Source: Paenibacillus curdlanolyticus YK9 (lineage in GTDB: Bacteria; Bacillota; Bacilli; Paenibacillales; Paenibacillaceae). Taken from it: 64,000 nucleotides of DNA. The stretch lies in contig NZ_AEDD01000011.1 of NCBI RefSeq assembly GCF_000179615.1, positions 219,256 through 283,255 of the forward strand, written 5' to 3'. This document shows, piece by piece, positions 1 through 9,526 of the stretch; within the stretch, counting starts at the first letter, position 1, and every line of letters begins with the position of its first letter. The notes beneath the pieces are model-generated. The model searched no databases. It saw nothing but the letters and a program-made list of their open reading frames with translations, and was not told the DNA's origin. The translations under genes and the position numbers were made by a program.

Positions 1-2
1 AG

Positions 3-2642
3 CGGCAGGACCAGAAGAATTATTTGATGCTGCAAGAAAGATATGCATTTCGTTATGTTGATGATTATAACGATCAACAGCTCTTTTTTGCAGATCCGTC
101 TATTGAACGTAGGCTGCAAAGCTGGAAACGGCAATTTTCTATGCTGCAAACTGGTGTTGAATACCTGGCAGGAATCGAGATTGGTAAGCAGTTGGAGATA
201 GCTGATCGATTATGGTCGATTACGCTCGTGACAATCGAAGCGGATAAAGCGGCACTCGGTTTGAAGGTAGCCGAGGCTGATGACATTGTCTTTCCAATCC
301 GGATCCTCAGCGTATCGGAAGCAGTATCCATTATACAAGGTAATCTGCCGCATATGGAAGATCGTTGGGTTGTACCTGGGCATTGGAACTATAATACCGA
401 CTCGGAAGCCTTCGATAAGTGGAAGCAATCGCTACAAGAAGAGGCGATGTCTGTTAGAACGAACCGGGAAAAGAAGGAAGCAGAACTGGAGGCGTGGTGG
501 AGAACGGAGCAGAGTCTGACAAGCTTCGTTGCGACATACCCTCTCATTCGATTTAATGAAATCGACAAATCAATCCGTGAGAGCAGAGAGCAGCTCATCC
601 GATTGTCACAGGAAAGTGTGAAGTTGGATCATCGTTTGAATGAACTGATGGCATTAGAGGGACAATTTCGGTCAGACTCGGAAGTGATGCAGGCAGAAAT
701 TCAACAATTGGGCATCTGGCTAAGAGATGGCCAGCAGTATATGTTAATTGGATCGGAAATGCAGAAGCTGGAAGAAGAAATTGTGCCAATCAAGGAACAG
801 ATTGCAGGCTTGCGCTCGCAGCAACGCATGAAAGATTTCCAACTGAAGCGTACACTAGATGAACGGGAAGGCATTGAAGCAACAATTACGGATTTGAAGA
901 TAGGCCTTCAAAACTTGAAGAGCAATGAGTTATATCAGGCGGTACAATCCTTTGCCTATGTGAATACCAATCATACATTAATTGAATTGAAAGAAGCATA
1001 TAAGGCAGTAGACCGCGAACGAGATGGCATTGGGCGGGTACGAAGCCAACTGGAGCTTGAATATAATCATGAGCAGGAACGTGAAGTGCAAGCACGGACA
1101 GGGATGACGACACTTTTGCGAGAGCATCCGAATCTGGAGCAAGAGGCGCAGTTGCCGGCGGACATGGATACCTTCAATAAGGAATGGTGGGAACGTGTCG
1201 AGAAATATCGCGAACAAGCAAAGAACGCAGGCGAGAAATTTTCTGATCAACATATGCAATTGATGAAAATAGAAGCGACAATTGAGAGAATGCTCAAGGA
1301 ATTTGGAGAACAATTTCCTGGGGGACAACGAATACAGTTTGATGATAACCTGTTCGATGTGAAGAATAACCTGCGGCTCAAGGCGGAGCAGCTCGAACAG
1401 GAACAGAAGGAATTAAAGCAGCGCAGCAAATACATCGAACGTCATAATCGAGAATTGGATAGCGTACTGCAGCTGTGGAATCAATATATTTTGCTGCATC
1501 GTCTGGAAGATATTCGACTAGCTCCAGCGCCGATTGAAGAGCAGCATCGGAGAGAATTCGATTACGCCCGGATGGATTACACAGAGCGTTCGATCCATTT
1601 GCTCGAATCGTGCAAGCAAGCTGTCGATAAGGAACAGATGAACGTACGCAAAGGAATTCAAAGCATGAAAGCTTATTGTCTTGAGCATGTAAAGGATATT
1701 AAGCTGCGGCAGATGGTCATTCAAGGTATCGAGTTTAAAGAGACTTATACCGATATTATGGAGTTTCAGCAGGTGATGGAAACGAGAATTCAGAAGGCGA
1801 TTCATATTATGACGGAGACGATTCAGACTCATGATCGTGAATTGCAAGAGTTTATTCATCGTATTCATACCCATTTGAAGCAGATAGCGAATGAACTGCG
1901 GGAGCTGCCCAAGAAAACTCGTATTCGCACAGCCGATGGATGGCGTGAAATTTATAGCTTCTTTATACCAGAGTGGGATAATCATGAGGGCAAGGAGCGA
2001 ATACGAGAGCATATTGAGTGGATTCTAATTCAATTAGAGAAGGAGCAGTACCAAGATGAGCCGGGTAAGGACATCCAACAGAATGTTCGTAAAAGCTTGG
2101 AACAATGGCTAGATTCGAAGCAATTGATAAAGGCTGTAATGAAAGGTGAAGCAATGAAGGTGTCATGCCGCAAGGTTATGAACGATTATCAAGTAACGAA
2201 GGCGGCTTATTCCTGGGAACAGTCGAATCGTTGGTCCGGCGGAGAGAAGTGGAGCAAGAACATGACGCTATTTCTTGGCCTGCTCAATTATGTCGCTGAG
2301 AAAAGGCAGTTTATCCGGGCAAATATGAAGCTGCACAGAAGCGTTATTCTGGATAACCCATTCGGGAAAGCATCAAGCGATCATGTATTAAGCCCGGTAT
2401 TTTTTATTGCGGAACAACTTGGTTTCCAAATGATCGCTTTGACAGCGCATGCTGAAGGAAAGTTTCTGCAAGATTATTTTCCGATTGTGTATAGCTGCCG
2501 TTTACGGTACACAACGGATTCCTCCAAGCAAGTTGTTGAATCAACCAAGCAAATTCGGCATGCGTATTTCAAGGATAATGCACCACAGACACTTGAGCGC
2601 ATCGATGGGAGAGCCGGGCAGATGACTTTATTTGATTTTTAG
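3..2642 (+). CDS. SMC/MukB-like coiled-coil ATPase, C-terminal part (5' end outside window)
   Basis: The reading frame is open to the left edge, so this is the C-terminal part (about 880 residues) of a larger protein; the Met codons near position 24 are internal. Most of the visible part is charged, heptad-like helix (E/Q/R/L-rich, roughly residues 130-620 of the visible part), as expected of long coiled coils. Near the C-terminus are an ABC-type signature, WSGGEKWSKNM, and a Walker B-like segment, SVILDNPFGKASS, followed by ALTAHAEG, which resembles the D-loop/H-loop region of SMC, MukB and Rad50-like ATPases. The Walker A half should lie upstream of the window. It ends in GQMTLFDF. The family member cannot be named; JetC (Wadjet), LmuB (Lamassu) or another anti-plasmid/anti-phage SMC-like protein are all possible. 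The helicase-nuclease gene that follows makes a defence role plausible. This role is inference. Confidence 0.6.
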   Translation, partial: RQDQKNYLMLQERYAFRYVDDYNDQQLFFADPSIERRLQSWKRQFSMLQTGVEYLAGIEIGKQLEIADRLWSITLVTIEADKAALGLKVAEADDIVFPIRILSVSEAVSIIQGNLPHMEDRWVVPGHWNYNTDSEAFDKWKQSLQEEAMSVRTNREKKEAELEAWWRTEQSLTSFVATYPLIRFNEIDKSIRESREQLIRLSQESVKLDHRLNELMALEGQFRSDSEVMQAEIQQLGIWLRDGQQYMLIGSEMQKLEEEIVPIKEQIAGLRSQQRMKDFQLKRTLDEREGIEATITDLKIGLQNLKSNELYQAVQSFAYVNTNHTLIELKEAYKAVDRERDGIGRVRSQLELEYNHEQEREVQARTGMTTLLREHPNLEQEAQLPADMDTFNKEWWERVEKYREQAKNAGEKFSDQHMQLMKIEATIERMLKEFGEQFPGGQRIQFDDNLFDVKNNLRLKAEQLEQEQKELKQRSKYIERHNRELDSVLQLWNQYILLHRLEDIRLAPAPIEEQHRREFDYARMDYTERSIHLLESCKQAVDKEQMNVRKGIQSMKAYCLEHVKDIKLRQMVIQGIEFKETYTDIMEFQQVMETRIQKAIHIMTETIQTHDRELQEFIHRIHTHLKQIANELRELPKKTRIRTADGWREIYSFFIPEWDNHEGKERIREHIEWILIQLEKEQYQDEPGKDIQQNVRKSLEQWLDSKQLIKAVMKGEAMKVSCRKVMNDYQVTKAAYSWEQSNRWSGGEKWSKNMTLFLGLLNYVAEKRQFIRANMKLHRSVILDNPFGKASSDHVLSPVFFIAEQLGFQMIALTAHAEGKFLQDYFPIVYSCRLRYTTDSSKQVVESTKQIRHAYFKDNAPQTLERIDGRAGQMTLFDF

Positions 2643-2986
2643 TCGAACCGAATATTGATTTAGAATAGATTGTCCTTATTTCATATCGTTTTGTGTCACA
2701 ACATCAAGAAATTCGATACACCCGTTGTATCGAAAATGAAATCCTTATGCATTTGCGGCTATGTGAGCCGGATTGAAAAGCGGGCGTTGATGAAGCTTTA
2801 ACATGAGTTTTATAAGGTGAAGAAGTAGGACTGTGACCGCTCCTGCCGGAGCGGTCTTCATTATATTCGATAGTAGATCAGAATGATAATGTTTAAAATA
2901 TTCGACGAGGAATAGAGTTGAATGATATATAATAAATTTAGAAATTAATACCTACTTTATGACAATTAAACTTGAGGAGAAAACAA
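2643..2986. other. Intergenic region between ATPase and helicase genes
   Basis: This is a 344-base AT-rich spacer without a credible ORF. It holds a hairpin at 2835-2856 and a TATAAT hexamer at 2928-2933 that could be the -10 of the helicase promoter. No good -35 is seen at 17 bp (TTCGAC at 2901 is 21 bp away). The helicase ribosome binding site lies at 2974-2979. Confidence 0.5.
2835..2860 (+). terminator. Hairpin, probable terminator after the SMC-like gene
   Basis: A perfect 9-bp stem, GACCGCTCC / GGAGCGGTC, has the tight loop TGCC and is followed by TCTTCATTAT. The T-tract is poor, so termination may be weak or factor-assisted. Confidence 0.5.
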
Positions 2987-5900
2987 ATGCAGGACATCCT
3001 TAAATTATATCGTGATAGATTGACCGACTTAACAGCCAATAATAAAAGTCTTAGATTAACGCGATTAACTAACAAAAATCATTTTGATATTCATACGTTG
3101 GAAAGTATAGAAAATGGACTCGAAGTTCGTGTAATGGAGGGAATTTGTGCTCAGAGTGAAGAGATTTTGCTTATGCCACAAAATAGTCTCGAGGAAGGTG
3201 CTATTTTAGCGAATCGCAAGCTGACCCAATTGAAACGGGAAATAGATTTAATTGAACAGGAAACAGGTAACAACCCTTTTTATATAGGATATGGATTTCT
3301 TGAAGGTTATTTAGTCCCTGAATTTTTTGTTAGATGTCCGATTTTGTTTTATCCTGCGAAATTGTTGAAAAAATATATAAACAACAAACCGTTTTGGGTA
3401 TTAGAGGTCGGTGAGGAGAATCCGGCATTTATTAACCGAACTTTTATAATGGCTATTCAGAAATACATAGGTGGGGATATTAGTTTATCAATTCAAGATC
3501 AACTAGAAGCACTGCCTAAAAGTTTGTCGGACGTTTTGCCTTTTCTAAGGGAATTACTACGGAAACATGACGTTACAACGGCACTTGAGCTAGAAGAAGC
3601 TACTATCACATCTTTCAAAAATATGAAGAAAGAAAATATCCCTCAAGTATCAAAGGGATTTACGTTATACCCTTATGCGGTTATGGGCAAATTTCAACAA
3701 TCAGCTAGTACGTTGTTGAATGATTTTAATGCATTGCTTGATAATCCCCCTGAGAGCGGCTTTTTGAGAGAATTGTTAGAAGGGGCTGAAGAAGACGAAA
3801 AGGCTTTTGATGAAATTTCCATTGATGAGTTGAACTCCGTTCATCCATCAGATAATTATTTTGTCCTTGATACTGATGCGAGCCAAGAAGCGGTTGTTGT
3901 TGCGGCAAGAAATAAAAAAGGGCTAATTGTTCATGGTCCACCTGGAACTGGTAAATCTCAGGTTATTGTAAATCTAGTTGTCGATCGCATGTCAAAAGGG
4001 CAAAAGGTTTTGTTAGTGTGTCAAAAACCAGCTGCTCTCGATGTGGTCTATAACCGATTGGGTCAGATTAATTTACAAAATAATGTAGCATTGATACATG
4101 ACTTCAATAAAAATAAAGCAGATGTCTATCAGAAAATTGCTTCTGTTATTGAGCGTTCCATTCCCACTACAACGATGGATTATACGAGAATTTCGAATGA
4201 GAAGCATGCCTTAGCCGTAAAACTAAATCAGATTGCAAGTTCGTTACATGAAGTGAGACCATTCGGGAAGAGTCTTTATTATTTGTATAGTAAGGCAAAA
4301 TATGAGCAAGCTGAAATTTTTGAAGTTGAGGATTTGTTGCATAACATCACCTATGATGATTTAGAAGCACATCTAGTTGATCTTAGGACAATTATTGAAC
4401 TCAAAAAGAAGTACGACAATAGAAACTACCCTTGGAGTAAACGTAAAAGTTTTGCTAACTTTTCGATTAAGCAGCATCTTGAATTAAGTAATGTATTAGA
4501 TCGTATGGTGACAGAGATTAAACAAGCAATCGGTATCAAAACTGAGATTCATCTTTTGTTTGAACCTGTATATTATCTTGAAAACGTTCATTTGCTTCAT
4601 GAGCTAGAGGTGGGAATTGAAGGGCTGAAAGAAAGAAGCTTGCATAAGCATATTGTAAAATTTTTCAACGATGAGAACCGTGAATATGAAAACGAAGAAC
4701 AATTAAGTTTTATTGGAACAAAATACAACTCAATTTTTAAACAGTTAAGTGCTTTAAATGGTCTTCCTGAACCAGTCGAAAGCCTAGCTTATGATGAAGC
4801 AGTAAAATGGAAAGAAAAAATAACGTTATTCGATGATATGAACAAAAAAATATCGAGATTTGTTAATTCGAACTGGTACTCATTAAAGAAGGAGATTCAA
4901 GAACATTGTAAAGTCCAGGGAGTATCGTTCGATGGTCATTCTGTTCGAGAATATCGAGACAAGATTGAGTCATTTTTACTATTTGAGAAATTACGTCGAG
5001 AAACATTGGAAACTTATTTTTTCGCAGACCCTTTAGTGGAAAATAACTTAAAGCATTGGAATGAATGGTTGAAAGCAAAGGATAAGGCTATTAAATTTCT
5101 ACATGCTTATGTGCAGGCTCAAGTAGCATTTCCGGATTGGCTTAAAAATCCTGAGAACAGCAAAGCCCTGGAGGAATATCACAGCGAAGCTTTTATAAAA
5201 CAAGTTCAACGACTTATTGAGCTTACAGCCATTACTCAAAGTTTACATAGTAAATTGCGTATCTTAGAGAATTATTTAATTAATGACGAAATCGCGGACT
5301 TCATGAAGAGCCTTAATAAAGGGAGTTACGATACCTCTATTTATGAGGGGCTTCAGAAAACTTTAGATCAGTTTGATAGTTTGTGTCGCTTGGATCAAAT
5401 GAAAGAGGAAATGGGAAATCTGAAAAAAGACCTCCTTGAACGTTGTGAAAAGAAATCTACGCTAGAAGATACACTGGATGTGGTTAATAATTGGATTTGT
5501 CTTATTCGAAATAGTTTTCTTCACGCTTGGATTTTACAAGTTGAAGCATCTGATCCTCATGTAAAGGATGTTTCAACGGAAATCTACCAGCGGAATGTAC
5601 AACGATATGGCGATCTTCTAAAGGAAAAACGTAAGGCAGTCCCGCCTATGATTGACTTGTTATTGGCAAACAACTCAGTGCAAGTAATGGGACAAACTAG
5701 ACAGAAATTGAAACATGAGTCGAATAAAAAACGTAAACTAATGCCGCTTCGCCAAGTAGTAGGACATTTTTACGAGGACTTGCTTAAGCTTGTGCCATGT
5801 TGGTTATGCACACCCGAGGCTGTGAGTGCCATTTTTCCAATGAACCAGGAAATGTTTGACCTTGTTATATTCGATGAAGCCTCACAATGTCCGGTTGAAA

Positions 5901-7156
5901 ATGCGGTTCCTTCCATCTATCGTGCAAGACAACTGATTGTTGCAGGTGATGAAAAGCAGTTGCCGCCTAGTTCTTTCTTTCAGGCAAACACGGATGATGA
6001 TGAAGAGGACGAGGAAGAAAATAACGTTTATGTCGACAGGACTGACATAAATGCTAAGAGCTTGTTGGAATGGGCAAAACCAAAGTTCCCTGATAAGTGG
6101 TTGACTTGGCATTATCGTTCTGAGTTTGAAGAGTTGATTAATTTCTCAAATTACGCTTTTTATGATCAAAGAGTTCAAATAGCACCGTCTGTAACTAAGA
6201 TGAGCAGCAGCAAGCCTATTGAATTTATTAAAGTCGATGGGCTATGGGAAAACCGTTCAAATCGAGTGGAGGCGGAAATGATAGTAGAACAAGTGATAGA
6301 GATTCTTCGAAACGATTCAAGACATCCAACACTTGGAATCATTACGTTTAATAAACAACAAGCTGATTTGATTAATGATATCTTTGAAGAAAGAATGACC
6401 GAAAATGTAGAGTATCGAATGTTGATTGAGGAGGCGAAGACACGTAAGAACGGTGAAGAGAGTGTAGGGTTATTTATTAAAAACATTGAAAATGTACAAG
6501 GTGACGAACGAGACGTAATTCTATTCTCTGTGGGATATGCAAAGGATACTGCGGGTAAAATGGTAAGTCAATTTGGTCCTCTCTCCAGAGACGGGGGAGA
6601 AAACCGTCTAAATGTTGCAATCTCGCGTGCGAAAAAGAAAGTATACATTATTTGTTCATTTGAACCAAGTGAATGGATGAGAGTTGAAACGTATGCTAGA
6701 GGCGTTAAATTGTTCAAAAGATATCTGGAGTATGGGAAAGCATTATCTGATGGCAATTACGAGCTAGCGCAGTCAATTCTCAATGGACTAGTTGATGCGA
6801 CTAATGTACAGGAAAGGCAAAACAATCAATTGATGTTTGATAGTGTTTTTGAAGAGGAGGTATGCCAAGCTTTAATAGCTTGTGGTTATGAGGTGCACAC
6901 ACAAGTTGGCTTCTCTGGGTATCGAATTGATTTGGCAATCGTTGATCCGGTAAGCAAAGAGAAATATTTACTTGGAGTTGAGTGCGACGGCGCTGCTTAT
7001 CACTCTTCAAAAGTAGCACGTGAAAGGGATCTTTACCGGCAGCGGTTTTTAGAAAGTAAGGGGTGGAGGATTCATCGAATTTGGAGCCGGAACTGGTGGC
7101 TTTCGAGAGATAGAGAGATTCAGAAGATTGTTGCTTTAATTAAAGAAATAGCGTAG
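2987..7156 (+). CDS. DUF4011-type superfamily 1 helicase with C-terminal Vsr/DUF559-like nuclease
   Basis: The protein has 1389 residues. The start is the ATG at 2987, with GAGGAG 7 bases upstream; an in-frame TTG 15 bases earlier overlaps that site. The N-terminus (LKLYRDRLTDLTANNKSL) resembles DUF4011. The helicase core has Walker A HGPPGTGKS (about residue 318), DEASQCP Walker B (about 963), GDEKQLPPSSFF (motif III) and LNVAISRAKKKVYI (motif VI), as in the Upf1/Dna2/NAM7 group. A long insertion separates Walker A from Walker B. Residues of about 1285-1375 carry YRIDLAIVDP...GVECDGAAYHSS...RDLYRQRFLESKGW, a PD-(D/E)XK fold like Vsr/DUF559 endonucleases. The gene is clearly richer in AT than the biosynthetic genes downstream, which suggests transfer. 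Large helicase-nuclease fusions of this kind are common in anti-phage islands. Nucleic-acid unwinding and cleavage follow from the motifs; the defence role is inferred. Confidence 0.85.
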   Translation: MQDILKLYRDRLTDLTANNKSLRLTRLTNKNHFDIHTLESIENGLEVRVMEGICAQSEEILLMPQNSLEEGAILANRKLTQLKREIDLIEQETGNNPFYIGYGFLEGYLVPEFFVRCPILFYPAKLLKKYINNKPFWVLEVGEENPAFINRTFIMAIQKYIGGDISLSIQDQLEALPKSLSDVLPFLRELLRKHDVTTALELEEATITSFKNMKKENIPQVSKGFTLYPYAVMGKFQQSASTLLNDFNALLDNPPESGFLRELLEGAEEDEKAFDEISIDELNSVHPSDNYFVLDTDASQEAVVVAARNKKGLIVHGPPGTGKSQVIVNLVVDRMSKGQKVLLVCQKPAALDVVYNRLGQINLQNNVALIHDFNKNKADVYQKIASVIERSIPTTTMDYTRISNEKHALAVKLNQIASSLHEVRPFGKSLYYLYSKAKYEQAEIFEVEDLLHNITYDDLEAHLVDLRTIIELKKKYDNRNYPWSKRKSFANFSIKQHLELSNVLDRMVTEIKQAIGIKTEIHLLFEPVYYLENVHLLHELEVGIEGLKERSLHKHIVKFFNDENREYENEEQLSFIGTKYNSIFKQLSALNGLPEPVESLAYDEAVKWKEKITLFDDMNKKISRFVNSNWYSLKKEIQEHCKVQGVSFDGHSVREYRDKIESFLLFEKLRRETLETYFFADPLVENNLKHWNEWLKAKDKAIKFLHAYVQAQVAFPDWLKNPENSKALEEYHSEAFIKQVQRLIELTAITQSLHSKLRILENYLINDEIADFMKSLNKGSYDTSIYEGLQKTLDQFDSLCRLDQMKEEMGNLKKDLLERCEKKSTLEDTLDVVNNWICLIRNSFLHAWILQVEASDPHVKDVSTEIYQRNVQRYGDLLKEKRKAVPPMIDLLLANNSVQVMGQTRQKLKHESNKKRKLMPLRQVVGHFYEDLLKLVPCWLCTPEAVSAIFPMNQEMFDLVIFDEASQCPVENAVPSIYRARQLIVAGDEKQLPPSSFFQANTDDDEEDEEENNVYVDRTDINAKSLLEWAKPKFPDKWLTWHYRSEFEELINFSNYAFYDQRVQIAPSVTKMSSSKPIEFIKVDGLWENRSNRVEAEMIVEQVIEILRNDSRHPTLGIITFNKQQADLINDIFEERMTENVEYRMLIEEAKTRKNGEESVGLFIKNIENVQGDERDVILFSVGYAKDTAGKMVSQFGPLSRDGGENRLNVAISRAKKKVYIICSFEPSEWMRVETYARGVKLFKRYLEYGKALSDGNYELAQSILNGLVDATNVQERQNNQLMFDSVFEEEVCQALIACGYEVHTQVGFSGYRIDLAIVDPVSKEKYLLGVECDGAAYHSSKVARERDLYRQRFLESKGWRIHRIWSRNWWLSRDREIQKIVALIKEIA

Positions 7157-7189
7157 TTAGCATTAATGTATCGATACATGTCTAATGTC

Positions 7190-7378
7190 GCTAACGGACC
7201 GTACAGCCTCTATTACCCTGAAAATTGGGCTATTGGATCTGTAACGGACCTCAGAGCCGCTATTGTAGTTAAATCAGCAGATATGAGCCCGTTTTAGTAC
7301 AAATAACGGCTCTGGAGTCCGTTGGAATCACAATCGCCCCTATTTTCCGCCAAATAACGGCTGCGGGGTCCGTTAGCC
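7190..7378. repeat. Dispersed MITE-like repeat, copy 1
   Basis: A 189-bp element bounded by the perfect inverted ends GCTAACGGACC and GGTCCGTTAGC. Inside are further modules, TAACGGACCTCAGAGCCG in forward orientation and AATAACGGCTCTGGAGTCCG in reverse, so the whole unit can fold on itself. A further half-module, GAGTCCGTTAGCC, follows at about 7410-7422. Related copies lie at 21908-22094, 41020-41033 plus 42320-42492 (split by an IS), and 63574-63709. Confidence 0.85.
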
Positions 7379-7647
7379 CATGAGGGTGTAGGCAGTGGCT
7401 GTCGCTACTGAGTCCGTTAGCCGAGAGGGCAGGCATCAAAACATCAAACGCGGATAAACGCAGAACCAACATACGCGATCTCGACTTTGATTCTCCAATC
7501 GCTATCCCAAGGAATATGTTGACAATATTTATAAACAGATGGTAACCTAATGCAAATACAATAAAATCAATCGGAATAGGCGTCATTACTATTCACAATC
7601 ACATATAAGATGCGATTCCGTTCGAATATCGCGTCTACCGGATCACC

Positions 7648-7695
7648 GGAGACTTCCGCTTTCTTAGCCATTAATGCGGAGGTCTCCTTTTTTAT
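7648..7695 (+). terminator. Rho-independent terminator upstream of the ABC importer
   Basis: A 12-bp stem, GGAGACTTCCGC / GCGGAGGTCTCC (one G-T pair), is followed by TTTTTTATTT. No plus-strand gene ends just before it, so it either stops read-through from the helicase gene 490 bases upstream or belongs to the leader of the importer as an attenuator. Confidence 0.8.
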
Positions 7696-7873
7696 TTAAT
7701 CTGCTCTTCGATGCGACGCTGTTTTATTCATGATCGAATTGTTATATGACCGCATAGAACTTCTCTATTATTCATACCCAGAAATGGATGATACAGTTAG
7801 ATCAACCTTTAATTCTAACTTAACAAGTTGGAATTATCGGATTAACGAATAGCATAAATGGAGGTCTTTACAA

Positions 7874-8692
7874 ATGAAAAAGTTTACCGTAGTCGCATTC
7901 ACACTCGCTCTGGCGCTTGCTCTTTCCGCATGCGGAAGCAAAAGCAAAGAAACGGCCAGCGGCGCGGAAGAAGGCGAAGCCGTCAAAAAAGTAATCGTAG
8001 GCACGGGGAATGATTTTGAGCAAGTCGCTTTTCTGGACGATAAAGGCAATCTGACCGGCTTTGACGTCGAGCTGATTCGTGAAATTGACAAAAGGCTGAA
8101 GGATTACGAGTTCGAGTTTCAATCGATGGAGTTTTCGAACATTTTGCTAAGTTTGGAAACGAAAAAGGTCGACATCGCTGCGCATCTTTTTGAGAAAAAT
8201 CCGGAGCGTACCGAGAAGTTTGACTTTAACCAAGAGCCATACGCCTACTGGCGCAACAAAATTATCGTTGCGTCGGACAACACAGATCCGATCAAGTCGC
8301 TGGACGATCTGAAAGGCAAAAAGGTGCTCATCGGTCCAACGAGCGCCCAAGCGCAAATTTTGGAAAACTACAACAAGGAACACGAGGATGCGAAGATCGA
8401 TATCGTCTACCAGCAGAACGATGCTAACGACGAGGTGCAGCAAATTTCGTCGGGGCGGGTATACGCTACGCTCGGCGCTGATTTCTTGCTCCCACTCAAA
8501 GATCCGCAAGGCAAGCTCAAGACGGTTGGCGATCCGCTGAACGAAGGCAACATCCTGTATGTATTCCGCAAAAATGATCCGGAGTCCAAGAAATTGTCTG
8601 ATGCGGTCGATGCGACGATCAAGGAGCTTAAGGCTGACGGCACGTTGAAAAAAATTAGCGAGCAATGGCTCAAGCAAGATTTTTCGAAATAG
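7874..8692 (+). CDS. Amino-acid ABC transporter substrate-binding lipoprotein
   Basis: This 272-residue protein begins with a lipoprotein signal peptide ending in the lipobox LSAC (Cys20), so it should be anchored on the outer face of the membrane. The rest is a type-3 periplasmic-binding fold: VIVGTGNDFEQVAF, LTGFDVELIREI, a conserved NPERTEKFDFNQEP segment, and LDDLKGKKVLIGPTSAQA. This matches the polar amino-acid (His/Gln/Arg/cystine) binding family. An AGGAGG-like site (GGAGG) precedes the ATG. It heads an operon with two permease genes. Ligand specificity cannot be read from sequence alone. The motif TTGGAATTATCGG upstream is loosely similar to CymR-type sulfur control sites, so cystine is one possibility (low certainty). 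Confidence 0.85.
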   Translation: MKKFTVVAFTLALALALSACGSKSKETASGAEEGEAVKKVIVGTGNDFEQVAFLDDKGNLTGFDVELIREIDKRLKDYEFEFQSMEFSNILLSLETKKVDIAAHLFEKNPERTEKFDFNQEPYAYWRNKIIVASDNTDPIKSLDDLKGKKVLIGPTSAQAQILENYNKEHEDAKIDIVYQQNDANDEVQQISSGRVYATLGADFLLPLKDPQGKLKTVGDPLNEGNILYVFRKNDPESKKLSDAVDATIKELKADGTLKKISEQWLKQDFSK

Positions 8693-8740
8693 ATGGTCGC
8701 AAACGGCATCCGCGTTCGGCTGGGGGAGTGAAAACGGAAG

Positions 8741-9526
8741 ATGGGCCAGCATCAATTTGAAATTGTCTACGTATTCGAATATTTGTACAGATTGCTTCCG
8801 TCCTTGAAGGTTACGCTGCTAATCGTCGCAAGCTCCATCGGCATTGGGGCGCTGGTCGGGCTGCTCGTCGCGCTTCCCCAGTTGTACCGCGTGCCGATGT
8901 TGAGAAGGCTTTCGCAGCTATACGTCTCGTTTTTTCGCGGCACGCCGATTCTTATTCAGCTATTCCTGTTCTATTATGGCGTTCCCGAAGTGCTGAAGGC
9001 GGTCCAGCTTGACGTTACGCGAACGCCTGCGTTGTTTTTTGTTATCCTTACGTACTCGCTGCATAGCGGAGCCTATATTAGCGAAGTGATTCGCGGAGCA
9101 GTTATGGCGGTGGATCGCGGACAGGCGGAGGCTGCGTATGCGGTTGGGATGAATGGCTTCCAAGCGTTCAGCCGGATCGTGCTGCCGCAAGCGATTTCGC
9201 TTTCCATCCCGGTATTCGGCAATGTTGTCATCGCCAATTTGAAGGACACGTCGCTTGCTTTTACGCTCGGCATTTTGGATATTTCCGGAAAAGCGAAGAC
9301 GATAGGCACGCTCTCCCAAAGGTTTATCGAGACATACCTTTCTCTCGCAGTGTTGTATTTTATTATCAGCTTTGCGCTGCAGAAGCTGTTTGACCGGCTT
9401 GAGAAGAGGATGCTCCGCCACGAGCCGGCAGCGGCAGGGTTAACGAGAGACGCAACCTCCAGAATATCGTTTTTCCGCAAAAATAAGGCGGCAGCCAAAT
9501 GGCGCAGCAAGGAGGCGCGGCTATGA
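8741..9526 (+). CDS. Amino-acid ABC transporter permease 1
   Basis: A 261-residue integral membrane protein of the His/Glu/Gln/Arg/opine permease family (binding-protein-dependent transport fold). Hydrophobic helices begin at about residue 20 (LLPSLKVTLLIVASSIGIG), with the family features FFRGTPILIQLFLFYYG and the EAA loop EAAYAVGMNGFQAFSRIVLPQA, which contacts the ATPase. It lies 48 bases after the lipoprotein gene and overlaps the next permease gene by 4 bases (ATGA). It is one of two paralogous permeases that should form a heterodimer. Confidence 0.88.
   Translation: MGQHQFEIVYVFEYLYRLLPSLKVTLLIVASSIGIGALVGLLVALPQLYRVPMLRRLSQLYVSFFRGTPILIQLFLFYYGVPEVLKAVQLDVTRTPALFFVILTYSLHSGAYISEVIRGAVMAVDRGQAEAAYAVGMNGFQAFSRIVLPQAISLSIPVFGNVVIANLKDTSLAFTLGILDISGKAKTIGTLSQRFIETYLSLAVLYFIISFALQKLFDRLEKRMLRHEPAAAGLTRDATSRISFFRKNKAAAKWRSKEARL

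Larger units (their letters stand above)
7157..7873. other. Long intergenic region with repeat, terminator and importer leader
   Basis: These 717 bases carry no credible gene. They hold copy 1 of a dispersed repeat (7190-7378, with a further half-module to about 7424), a strong rho-independent terminator (7648-7695) and an AT-rich stretch before the ABC importer. Near 7827 is TTGGAATTATCGG, which resembles TAGGAATTATTGG at about 10387, in front of the transporter remnant. No riboswitch class was recognised. Confidence 0.6.
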
